From: Cohnella zeiphila
Lineage (GTDB): Bacteria; Bacillota; Bacilli; Paenibacillales; Paenibacillaceae
NCBI RefSeq assembly: GCF_014212055.1
Contig: NZ_JACJVO010000005.1
Location: forward strand, 62,001 to 126,000
Length of the DNA stretch: 64,000 nt
Direction: 5' to 3'
Part shown: piece by piece, positions 25,669 to 32,913 of the stretch
Layout: the number at the start of each line of letters is the position of its first letter
How positions within the stretch are numbered: position 1 is the stretch's first letter
Position numbers and translations under genes: made by a program
Notes under the pieces: generated by a model
The model's database searches: none
What the model saw: the letters and a program-made list of their open reading frames with translations, nothing else
What the model was told of the DNA's origin: nothing

Positions 25669-26580
25669 ATGAAAGGGCTAAGTTATTTCTCGTTCAGCGA
25701 TCTGTGGAGCCCGTTCTTCCTCGTCTTCATGCTGGCGGTGGCGACGCTGTATTCGTTCCTCGTCGGACCGTGGCGATACCGGTTCCAAGGCAGCGAACCC
25801 GTAACGATCGGTCGGCAGATCGCGTTCTATCTATCGGTCGTGTTATTGTACGCCGTTCACGGAGGCCCCCTCAGCCTGATGGGGCATTTGATGTTCACGT
25901 ACCATATGACGGATATGGCTATCTCTTACATCCTGGTTCCGCCCATCCTGCTGTACGGAATTCCGTCATGGATGTGGCGATCGCTGCTCAGCCTGCCGGT
26001 CTGGCGGCCGATCCGCTTTCTCGGGAAGCCTCTGTTCGGCTTGTTCTTGTTCAACCTTATGTTCTCGTTCTATCATCTGCCCGGCATTCACGATTGGATC
26101 ATGGTCCATTACTTCATCCACGGCCTGTTCTATATCGTGCTTCTGCTTGCCGCGCTCCTCAACTGGTGGCATATCTCCGCGCCGGTGCCCGAATGGGTCG
26201 GGCTGACTCCTCTTCGCCGGCTCGGGTTTATTTTCCTGAACAGCCTGCTGCTGACGCCCGCTTGCGTACTCATCATCTTCGCGAGCGATCCGCTGTTCTC
26301 GGTATACAACGACCCGCAAGTGTGGGCGCAGGCGATGCGCTATTGCGTCTCCAGCAGCTCCGCCAGCTTGCTGGCCGAGTTCAACGGCCCCGGCTTCTTC
26401 AGCGTGCTGAGCCCGCATGAAGACCAGCAGCTCGGCGGCATCATTATGAAGCTGCTGCAGGAGTTCGTGAACATCTGGGCGCTGTTTACCGTGTTCATGC
26501 AGTGGTACAAGAAAGAGCGCGCGCAGGAGGACGATCCGACGTTCGACCATGCGGCGTCCGGACGTTTGAACAATGTGTGA
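25669..26580 (+). CDS. ctaG: Cytochrome c oxidase assembly factor CtaG (caa3_CtaG family)
   Basis: A 303-residue protein with seven hydrophobic segments. ATG 25669 has AGAGGGA upstream; the longer frame from 25636 runs through the hairpin and is rejected. Family words include HMTDMAISYILVPPILLYGIP and the conserved FYHLPGIHDW region with His-rich helix ends. In Bacillus, CtaG is needed for active caa3 oxidase, probably in CuB insertion. It is normally the last cta gene; here it is set off from ctaCDEF by a terminator and two repeat elements. Confidence 0.92.
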   Translation: MKGLSYFSFSDLWSPFFLVFMLAVATLYSFLVGPWRYRFQGSEPVTIGRQIAFYLSVVLLYAVHGGPLSLMGHLMFTYHMTDMAISYILVPPILLYGIPSWMWRSLLSLPVWRPIRFLGKPLFGLFLFNLMFSFYHLPGIHDWIMVHYFIHGLFYIVLLLAALLNWWHISAPVPEWVGLTPLRRLGFIFLNSLLLTPACVLIIFASDPLFSVYNDPQVWAQAMRYCVSSSSASLLAEFNGPGFFSVLSPHEDQQLGGIIMKLLQEFVNIWALFTVFMQWYKKERAQEDDPTFDHAASGRLNNV

Positions 26581-26597
26581 AATCGGGAAGGGGACGT

Positions 26598-26626
26598 TTG
26601 TGCATCCCGAATGCGCAGGGTACAAT
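26598..26626 (+). promoter_or_regulatory. Promoter of the DUF420 gene
   Basis: TTGTGC (26598-26603), a 17-base spacer and TACAAT (26621-26626), 64 bases before the start codon at 26691. Confidence 0.6.
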
Positions 26627-26690
26627 GGAGACAGCTGCAGCCCGGCTAACCATTTATCCACTTATCCATTGAAGCAGGTGACCCCCGTTC

Positions 26691-27155
26691 ATGACATGGT
26701 ATCAGGTTTTTCCGACCATCAGCACGAGCTTCATCGCACTTAGCGCGATTCTGGTCGCCATCGGCTGGCGTCTCATTCTGTTGGGCAAGCGCGAATCGCA
26801 TCAGAAGGTGATGATCGCGGGCGCGATCGCCGCCCTTCTGTTCTTCCTGTTCTACGTATCCCGTACCATATTCGTAGGGAATACGGAATGGGGCGGCCCG
26901 GACAATCTGAAGACGCTGTATACGATCTTCCTCGTCTTCCACATCGTTCTGGCGATGGTGGCAGCCGTATTCGGCATCACGACGCTGACGCTAGCGTTCA
27001 AGAAGCGCTTCGCCAAGCACCGCAAGTGGGGCAGAGTCACGGCATCTACCTGGTTTGTTACGGCGGCGACAGGCATTACCGTTTACGTCCTGCTCTACTT
27101 GATGTATCCGGGCGGGCATACGAAGCCGGTGATTGACGCGATATTCGGATTGTAA
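26691..27155 (+). CDS. DUF420 membrane protein (YozB/CtaM-like)
   Basis: A 154-residue protein with four membrane helices and conserved His residues (RESHQKVM, LVFHIVLAM, KKRFAKHRKWGR and a C-terminal YPGGHT), typical of DUF420. Staphylococcus CtaM, of this family, is required for haem-A oxidase activity. Its position right after ctaG fits an oxidase-assembly role. AGGTGA lies upstream of the start and it has its own promoter and terminator. Confidence 0.88.
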   Translation: MTWYQVFPTISTSFIALSAILVAIGWRLILLGKRESHQKVMIAGAIAALLFFLFYVSRTIFVGNTEWGGPDNLKTLYTIFLVFHIVLAMVAAVFGITTLTLAFKKRFAKHRKWGRVTASTWFVTAATGITVYVLLYLMYPGGHTKPVIDAIFGL

Positions 27156-27162
27156 TCCAAAG

Positions 27163-27221
27163 AAAAACGGCTGAGCGAATCATTGGGGACTGACCCCATT
27201 CGATCGCTTAGCCGTTTTTTT
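27163..27221 (+). terminator. Terminator after DUF420 gene
   Basis: AAAAACGGCTGAGCGAATC pairs with GATCGCTTAGCCGTTTTT; the inner part holds GGGGACTGACCCC. It ends in TTTTTTT and has an A-run on the other side. Confidence 0.88.
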
Positions 27222-27222
27222 A

Positions 27223-27312
27223 TTGTTTAGGAAATTATGCGATTAAATTTCCTGTGAATACCCGGGGGCTCCTCCAAAAGGAATCGGATTTAACTTCAAA
27301 GCATCACTTCAC
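27223..27312 (+). repeat. Dispersed roughly 90-bp intergenic repeat, copy 2
   Basis: Second copy of the element at 25494-25581, same orientation, again immediately downstream of a terminator. It lacks the hairpin found after copy 1 and runs directly into TTTTGGGGG. Confidence 0.85.
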
Positions 27313-27372
27313 TTTTGGGGGATTTGTTCTTGCGCCGGAATCGCATCGGATAACCTTCGGTTCCTAAGCGGC

Positions 27373-28299
27373 TTAATCCGAGTCCTGACGGAACGGACGG
27401 AGAAACGCGCCCGGAATCGGGCTCTCGAACCGCAGGGTAGCGCCCGTCGCCGGATGGACGAACGCGAGCACGGAAGCGTGCAATCCGAGCCTCCCGATCT
27501 CTCGGGAGCGGGAGCCGTACTTTTTGTCGCCGACGATCGGATGCCCGATGTCTTGCATGTGGACGCGGATCTGGTTTTTGCGGCCGGTCTCCAGGCGCAC
27601 TTCCAGCAAGGAGAACCCCGCCCCGGACTGCAGCCGCTTGTAATGGGTCACGGCATGCTGACCGTCGCCGGGATGAGAGCTGGAATACATCTTCAGCGTC
27701 TTCGTCTCCTTCAGCCAGGAAGAGACGGTCCCATCGGCCTGTTTGACATGCCCTTCGACCAAGGCGACGTAGACGCGTTCCTTCACCGCATTCTGCCAAT
27801 CGTTCTGCAGCGCCTGCTGGATGCGTTCGCTTTTGGCAAACATCATGACGCCGGACGTGTCGCGGTCCAACCGATGCACGACGAAGACTCTGCGATTCGG
27901 GTCCTTCTGGCGAACGTGCTCCATGAGCTGGCGATAGGCGGTCAAGGCGCTTGCGTCATGAGGCGAGGAGATGGAGAGCAGACCGGCATCCTTCTGGACG
28001 ACGATCAGCTCTTCGTCTTCATACAGGATCGACAGCCCGATCAACCGCGTCTTCTGAACGATCTTCTCCAGGCTTACGGTAACGGAATCCCCCGGAGACA
28101 GCGGATGATCATAGGCGGTCTCGGCGTTCCCGTTGACCGCGATCTGGCCCCGCGCCAGCATCGATTTGATCGCGTTGCGCCCTTGTCCGGTCGGCGAGGC
28201 GAGCAAGAAAGCCAACAGCTGGGCAGGCTCCCGAACGGTGAAAGTGCGGATCGGGTCCGGCTTGCGGGGCGGATGAGAACGGGAACGCTTCGGGTTCAT
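27373..28299 (-). CDS. RluA/RluD-family pseudouridine synthase
   Basis: A 308-residue enzyme converting uridine to pseudouridine in rRNA. ATG 28299 is used since AGGAGG lies just upstream. An S4-like RNA-binding domain is at residues about 25-85 (RNAIKSMLARGQIAVNGN). The catalytic domain has the RluA signature HRLDRDTSGVMMFAKS with the catalytic Asp, and later TGRKNQIRVHMQDIGHPIVGDKKYG. The exact rRNA target cannot be read from the sequence. It is the only gene on its strand here and is divergent from the ABC operon. Confidence 0.93.
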   Translation of the reverse strand: MNPKRSRSHPPRKPDPIRTFTVREPAQLLAFLLASPTGQGRNAIKSMLARGQIAVNGNAETAYDHPLSPGDSVTVSLEKIVQKTRLIGLSILYEDEELIVVQKDAGLLSISSPHDASALTAYRQLMEHVRQKDPNRRVFVVHRLDRDTSGVMMFAKSERIQQALQNDWQNAVKERVYVALVEGHVKQADGTVSSWLKETKTLKMYSSSHPGDGQHAVTHYKRLQSGAGFSLLEVRLETGRKNQIRVHMQDIGHPIVGDKKYGSRSREIGRLGLHASVLAFVHPATGATLRFESPIPGAFLRPFRQDSD

Positions 28300-28405
28300 G
28301 ATAGGGCCTCCTGGCGATTGCGGCATCGCTCGACTGTTATGTTCTTCGATTATAGGGGAATCCGTTCAGAAAAGAAACTGCAAGCGAGCAGAGCAAACAA
28401 TAGGA

Positions 28406-28435
28406 TTGACACGCCCTTCCATGCGTGTTTATACT
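28406..28435 (+). promoter_or_regulatory. Sigma-A promoter of the YtrA-type ABC operon
   Basis: Perfect TTGACA (28406-28411), an 18-base spacer and TATACT (28430-28435). The -10 lies inside the left arm of the palindrome at 28426-28463, so repressor binding would block polymerase. Confidence 0.85.
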
Positions 28436-28463
28436 GTGTATGTAGATATACACACTATAAACA
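28426..28463. promoter_or_regulatory. Palindromic operator of the GntR (YtrA-type) regulator
   Basis: A 38-bp inverted repeat: left half TGTTTATA-C-TGTGTAT, right half ATACACA-C-TATAAACA, with 15 of 16 outer positions complementary. The inner GTGTA/TACAC words resemble the AGTGTA-N13-TACACT sites bound by Bacillus YtrA. It covers the -10 and start region of the operon containing the GntR gene at 29242. Confidence 0.85.
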
Positions 28464-28497
28464 CTGAATTCCTATTGGGATCGGAGAGGTGCTCCCT

Positions 28498-29223
28498 ATG
28501 AATAGCTGGCGCGCGGTAGGCGCGATTGTCGCATTCGAATTGCGCAGGGAATGGGGCGGCGTGTTGATAACCGGCCTTTTCGCCGCTTATTTCGGCGTCA
28601 TCTTCATCGGCCTCGACGATCCGACCGATGCAAGCGGCAATGCGAAGCATTTCCTGGTTACCATGACGAACTGGATCTACTTGTTCGGGTTCCCGCTGTT
28701 CGGCAGCCCGATGAGCCGGAACAGCTTCCATTGCTGGAGGGACGACCCGTTCTCCAAAAAAATCGCCCATTGGCGGACCCTGCCGATTCCGCTGCCGACT
28801 ATTCTCGTGGCGCGCTTCCTGCAAACGGCCGCGATCATGATCGTTATCGGAGGATTGTTCGCGGCGGCGGAATATTTGCTGCATTCCCGAGTTCGCGATC
28901 TGGCGACCCCGGCCGAATGGGCGGCGACGACCGTCGTATGGATGGCATACGGCTTGATCGTGCAAATTTTATACATTTATCTCGAGCTTGGCTGGAGCGG
29001 CAAGATTTATGTGAAATGGTACCTGGCGTTCAACGCCGCGGGGTTTCTCCTTGTGGGATTCGCGGGGTGGCACGGCGTGAATATCTTCACCGGACTGGCC
29101 GACAAGGTCGCGGCTCATCCGGTCTCGATCCCGATCGCGGCCCTCGCCGTTCTTGCCATTGCGTTAGGGGCGGGTTACCGGCTCGCGATCGCCCGCATGC
29201 GCCGCCGCCGCTACACTTTCTAG
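28498..29223 (+). CDS. ABC transporter membrane protein of YtrA-type operon
   Basis: A 241-residue protein with six hydrophobic segments and a typical N-terminal ABC-2 permease start (VGAIVAFELRREWGG). ATG 28498 has GGAGAGG seven bases upstream. The C-terminus is basic (RMRRRRYTF). No family is certain from sequence alone; position as first gene, before a YtrA-type repressor and an ATPase, suggests a membrane partner of the ATPase at 29643. Confidence 0.75.
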   Translation: MNSWRAVGAIVAFELRREWGGVLITGLFAAYFGVIFIGLDDPTDASGNAKHFLVTMTNWIYLFGFPLFGSPMSRNSFHCWRDDPFSKKIAHWRTLPIPLPTILVARFLQTAAIMIVIGGLFAAAEYLLHSRVRDLATPAEWAATTVVWMAYGLIVQILYIYLELGWSGKIYVKWYLAFNAAGFLLVGFAGWHGVNIFTGLADKVAAHPVSIPIAALAVLAIALGAGYRLAIARMRRRRYTF

Positions 29224-29241
29224 ACAGAGAGGGGTGGGCTT

Positions 29242-29646
29242 GTGTGGCTCCCCATTCATATTGACGAGAACCGCCCCGAGCCCCTCTACCATCAGATCGA
29301 AACGCAGCTCAGAGGTTTGATTCTAGGCGGGCAACTGACGGAAGGAACGCTCCTGCCGTCGATTCGCGAGCTGGCCGTGGCGCTGAAATGCAGCGTCATT
29401 ACGGTGCGTAGGGTCTATCAGGACTTGGAGAACGAAGGACTTCTGCGCACGCGCCAAGGAACCGGCACTTTCGTCGCCGGAGTCGATCTGACGGCGAGGG
29501 AAGGCCACCGGCTCGACCGGGTCGTCGAGGCCTTTGAACGGGCTGTGGAGACCGCGCTGCAGCTTCAATGCACGTGGGAGGAGATGGAGCGCATCCTTCG
29601 CGAGACTTATGAGAAGGCAAAGAACGAGAAGGAGGTGGGGCCGTGA
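29242..29646 (+). CDS. GntR-family regulator, YtrA subfamily
   Basis: A 134-residue repressor starting at GTG 29242 with GAGAGGGGTGGG upstream. Residues 8-75 are the GntR winged helix (PLYHQIETQLRGLILGG, LPSIRELAVALKCSVITVRR, YQDLENEGLLRTRQGTGTFV). The C-terminal part is only about 50 residues, the mark of the YtrA subfamily, which dimerises without a ligand domain and usually controls its own ABC operon. YtrA-type regulators respond to cell-wall or membrane-active antibiotics in Bacillus. The palindrome at 28426-28463 is the likely operator. The stop overlaps the next GTG start. Confidence 0.93.
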   Translation: MWLPIHIDENRPEPLYHQIETQLRGLILGGQLTEGTLLPSIRELAVALKCSVITVRRVYQDLENEGLLRTRQGTGTFVAGVDLTAREGHRLDRVVEAFERAVETALQLQCTWEEMERILRETYEKAKNEKEVGP

Positions 29647-30572
29647 CCGCGCAGCAATCTGACGACGTCGCCCTTCGGCTGGCGGGCGTGGCGGTCCGAA
29701 GCGAGCGTTTTGCGCTGGGGCCGTTGGATCTGGAGATCCCCAGGGGGATCGTGACGGCCGTAATCGGTCCCAACGGCTCGGGGAAGAGCACGCTGTTTCG
29801 CTTGCTGATGAATATGGAGCCCTATCAGGAAGGGAAGGCCGAGCTGCTTGGCATGACGATCGGGCCGGATGCGGATGAGAGCTATAAGCAGAGAATCGGC
29901 TTTCTGGCCGAGCTGCCGTACAGCTATGAAGACGCTCTGACAGCCGAAGAGAAAGCGAGGTTCGCTTCGCTATGGTATCCGGGTTGGAATTGGGACCGGT
30001 ATCGCAAGCTGGTTCGCGGGTTCGATGCCGAAGAAGCGAACCGCACCAAGCTGCGGAAGCTGTCCAAAGGGCTGAGAAGGAAAGTCGAGCTGGCGGGCGT
30101 GCTCGCGCCGAATCCGGAGCTGCTGCTGCTCGACGAGCCGTCGTCGGGACTCGATCCGTTCGCTTGGAAAACGATGATCGACGAACTTCAGCGATACATG
30201 GAGCAAGGGGACCGGACGTTGATTATCGCCACCCACATCGCCGAAGAGGTCAAGAGGTTGGCCGATTGCGTATTGTTCCTGCATCGCGGCAAGACGTTGG
30301 GCTTCTATGAGAAGGATGAGCTTTTCGACAGCTGGCGTTCGATCACGGTCTCGCTGGAAGACGAGGGAGCGAGCGCGGCGAACCTGAAGCGCGCGCCGGG
30401 GGTGCAGGATGCGATCGAGTCCGCGCCGGGCATCTGGCAGCTCGCGACCGACCGTTCCGACGAAGCGGAAGCGTTCTGCCGGTCGGAGGGCTGCCGGGTA
30501 ATCGCCACCCGACGAATGGAGCTTGAGGACATTATGGGTTGCTTAATTCGGAAGGAGGAGGCCAGAAGATGA
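29643..30572 (+). CDS. ABC transporter ATP-binding protein (YtrB-like)
   Basis: A 309-residue ATPase starting at GTG 29643, overlapping the regulator stop (GTGA). Walker A is GPNGSGKST near residue 44, the signature is LSKGLRRKVELAG (variant of LSGGQ), and Walker B plus D-loop is LLLLDEPSSGLDP. The switch His is in IATHIAEE. About 70 residues follow the nucleotide-binding domain. It is an exporter-type (ABC-2) ATPase, most likely paired with the permease at 28498. Four-base ATGA overlap with the next gene indicates translational coupling. Confidence 0.93.
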   Translation: MTAQQSDDVALRLAGVAVRSERFALGPLDLEIPRGIVTAVIGPNGSGKSTLFRLLMNMEPYQEGKAELLGMTIGPDADESYKQRIGFLAELPYSYEDALTAEEKARFASLWYPGWNWDRYRKLVRGFDAEEANRTKLRKLSKGLRRKVELAGVLAPNPELLLLDEPSSGLDPFAWKTMIDELQRYMEQGDRTLIIATHIAEEVKRLADCVLFLHRGKTLGFYEKDELFDSWRSITVSLEDEGASAANLKRAPGVQDAIESAPGIWQLATDRSDEAEAFCRSEGCRVIATRRMELEDIMGCLIRKEEARR

Positions 30573-31474
30573 AACCGCTGGCGGTAGAAGGGGTTGTCAA
30601 GCATTATGGAGACAAGACGGCCGTGAACGGAGTGAGCCTGGAGGTGGCCGAAGGAGAAATTTACGGACTGCTCGGCGCCAACGGCGCGGGCAAGACGACG
30701 ACGATGAGAATGGTGCTGGGCCTGATCTTCCCGGACAGCGGAACGATCCGTTACTTCGGCAAAGGCTACGGCAAGGAGCAGCTTAGCATGCTGGGCTACT
30801 TGCCGGAAGAGAGGGGCATGTACCCGAAGATCAAGGTGAGCGATCAGATCGTCTACCTGGGCCAGCTTCGCGGGATGTCGCGCAAGGACGCGGAGGACAA
30901 TCTGGGGAGATGGCTCAAGCGGTTCGAGATCGAAGAATACCGCGACAAAAAGGTAGAGGAGCTGTCCAAGGGGAATCAGCAAAAAATCCAATTCATCGCC
31001 GCCGTGATCCATCGCCCCCGCATTCTCATTCTCGACGAAGCGTTCAGCGGGCTCGATCCCGTCAACGTCGAGCTGCTGAAGGCGACGGTCAAGGAGCTGC
31101 GGGACGGGGGAACGAGCATCCTGTTCTCCACGCACCGGATGGAGCATGTCGAAGAGCTGTGCCGCAACATCGCGATCATGCACCGCTCGAATCCCGTGCT
31201 GCAGGGCTCGCTTAAGCAGATCAAGGGCCGTTTTCCTCGGGAAAGGGTCGTGCTGGCCGGCGAAGGGCCGATTCAAGGATTGGAGAAGATTCCGGGCGTG
31301 AAGGGAGTCGTCCGCCACGAGAACGATGACTACGAATTGAAGGTCGCGAATCCCGAAGCGGCGCAGAGCGTGCTCAGCCACGCTTTGGCGCAGGGGCCGA
31401 TCCGCAAGTTCGAGCTGATGGAACCGACCTTGAACGAAATCTTTATCCAAACGGTAGGTGATCGCCATGAATAG
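30569..31474 (+). CDS. ABC transporter ATP-binding protein (NatA/YhaQ-like)
   Basis: A 301-residue ATPase starting at ATG 30569 after GGAGGAGG. Walker A is GANGAGKTT, signature LSKGNQQKIQFIA, Walker B ILILDEAFSGLDPVN and switch His FSTHRMEH. The C-terminal 80 residues carry the DUF4162-like region typical of NatA/YhaQ ATPases. It pairs with the NatB-type permease that follows with an 8-base overlap. Bacillus NatAB exports sodium and YhaQP is similar; the substrate here is unknown. Confidence 0.93.
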   Translation: MKPLAVEGVVKHYGDKTAVNGVSLEVAEGEIYGLLGANGAGKTTTMRMVLGLIFPDSGTIRYFGKGYGKEQLSMLGYLPEERGMYPKIKVSDQIVYLGQLRGMSRKDAEDNLGRWLKRFEIEEYRDKKVEELSKGNQQKIQFIAAVIHRPRILILDEAFSGLDPVNVELLKATVKELRDGGTSILFSTHRMEHVEELCRNIAIMHRSNPVLQGSLKQIKGRFPRERVVLAGEGPIQGLEKIPGVKGVVRHENDDYELKVANPEAAQSVLSHALAQGPIRKFELMEPTLNEIFIQTVGDRHE

Positions 31475-32738
31475 CATGTGGACCGTCATGTCCTTCACGA
31501 TTCGCAGCAAGCTTCGCAGCAAGTCCTTCCTTATCACGACCGTTATCCTTGTCGTATTGGCCATCGTCGCGGCGAACGTTCCGAATATCATCGACAAGAT
31601 CAGCTCCGGCGGAGGCCCGACGAAGGTCGGCTACGTCTCCGGCGAACAAAGCGACATCGTCCAGGGACTGCAGAGCTATTTCGCGAAGCAGGAGAAGCCG
31701 GACGTCGAACTCGTCGCCGTCGATGCCGCGGGTTCGCCGGAAGCTTCTCTGAAGCAGGCCATCGAGGATAAGAAAGTCAAAGGATACTTGACGTTCAAGG
31801 ACAACCCGGACATCGGCTTCCCCGACGTCACCTACACGTCCAAGAAGATGCTCGACTCGGGCACGTCCCAGGCGCTGAAAACGGCGCTGCAATCGGTCAA
31901 GACCGACCAGGCGGTGCACGACGCGAAACTGACCGAAGCGCAGCTCGCGAAGCTGTTCGCCGAAGTGAAGCTCGATTCGGTGCAGATCAGCGACTCGACC
32001 AGCGGCAAGACGGCCGAACAGCAGGGGACGGCGATCGGCCTCACCTACGCCATTCTGATTCTGCTGTTCATGGCGGTCATGATCACCGGTCAGTTGATCG
32101 CGACGGAGATCACGGCGGAGAAGAGCTCCCGCGTCATGGAGATTATCGTCACCAGCGTCTCGCCGCTAAAGCAAATGTTCGGCAAGGTGATCGGGATTTT
32201 CATCGTCGGCCTGCTGCAGCTCGTTCTGCTCATCGGCGCGGCGGTCGTCAACTTGAACCTGTCCCAGAACAAGAATGCGCTGAATTCGCTCGGCATCGAT
32301 TTTAGCGCGATCGATTCGACGATGATCCTTTATGCCGTGCTTTTCTACCTGGCCGGTTTTTTCCTGTACGCGATGCTGTTCGCGGCGGTCGGCTCGATCG
32401 TCAGCCGGACCGAGGATCTGGGTCAGGCGGTCATGCCGATCACGATGCTGTCGCTGGCCGGCTTCTATATTGCCATCTTCGGCCTGTCGCATCCGGACAG
32501 CTCCTTCATCGCGGTGTGTTCGTACATTCCGTTTTTCTCGCCGTTCATCATGTTTCTGCGGATCGGTCTCGCGAACCCGGCCGGGTGGGAGGTTATCGTC
32601 TCGATCGCGATCCTGCTGGCGAGCGTGCTCGCGATCGGCTGGCTGTCGGCCAAGATCTACCGCACGGGCGTGCTGATGTACGGCAAGCGCCCGTCGATCA
32701 AGGAACTGGCCAAAGCGATGAAGGCCTTTAAAGTTTAA
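31467..32738 (+). CDS. ABC-2 permease (NatB/YhaP-like)
   Basis: A 423-residue permease. ATG 31467 is preferred to GTG 31458 because AGGTGATC precedes it. One helix (about residues 18-40), a large extracytoplasmic domain (40-180), then five helices, the usual NatB/YhaP plan. The conserved LIATEITAEKSSRVMEIIVTS and AAVGSIVSRTEDLGQAV are hallmarks. Last gene of the five-gene operon, followed by a terminator. It should form an exporter with the ATPase at 30569. Confidence 0.92.
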   Translation: MNSMWTVMSFTIRSKLRSKSFLITTVILVVLAIVAANVPNIIDKISSGGGPTKVGYVSGEQSDIVQGLQSYFAKQEKPDVELVAVDAAGSPEASLKQAIEDKKVKGYLTFKDNPDIGFPDVTYTSKKMLDSGTSQALKTALQSVKTDQAVHDAKLTEAQLAKLFAEVKLDSVQISDSTSGKTAEQQGTAIGLTYAILILLFMAVMITGQLIATEITAEKSSRVMEIIVTSVSPLKQMFGKVIGIFIVGLLQLVLLIGAAVVNLNLSQNKNALNSLGIDFSAIDSTMILYAVLFYLAGFFLYAMLFAAVGSIVSRTEDLGQAVMPITMLSLAGFYIAIFGLSHPDSSFIAVCSYIPFFSPFIMFLRIGLANPAGWEVIVSIAILLASVLAIGWLSAKIYRTGVLMYGKRPSIKELAKAMKAFKV

Positions 32739-32756
32739 GGCCGTTAACGACAAACG

Positions 32757-32787
32757 ACAGGGGGACTTCGCGTCCCTCTGTTTTTTT
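32757..32787 (+). terminator. Terminator of the ABC operon
   Basis: ACAGGGGGAC-TTCG-CGTCCCTCTGT followed by seven Ts. Confidence 0.88.
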
Positions 32788-32913
32788 GTTTTTTACTCCA
32801 ATCCGCGGGCTTCTTCCCGGGACAACGTTTAAACAACCGCGATAAACCAAACAATGAAGAAAGCGGCAATTCATTCTTGTCAGCGAGATCAGCATCGGAA
32901 GGTGTTTACGCGA

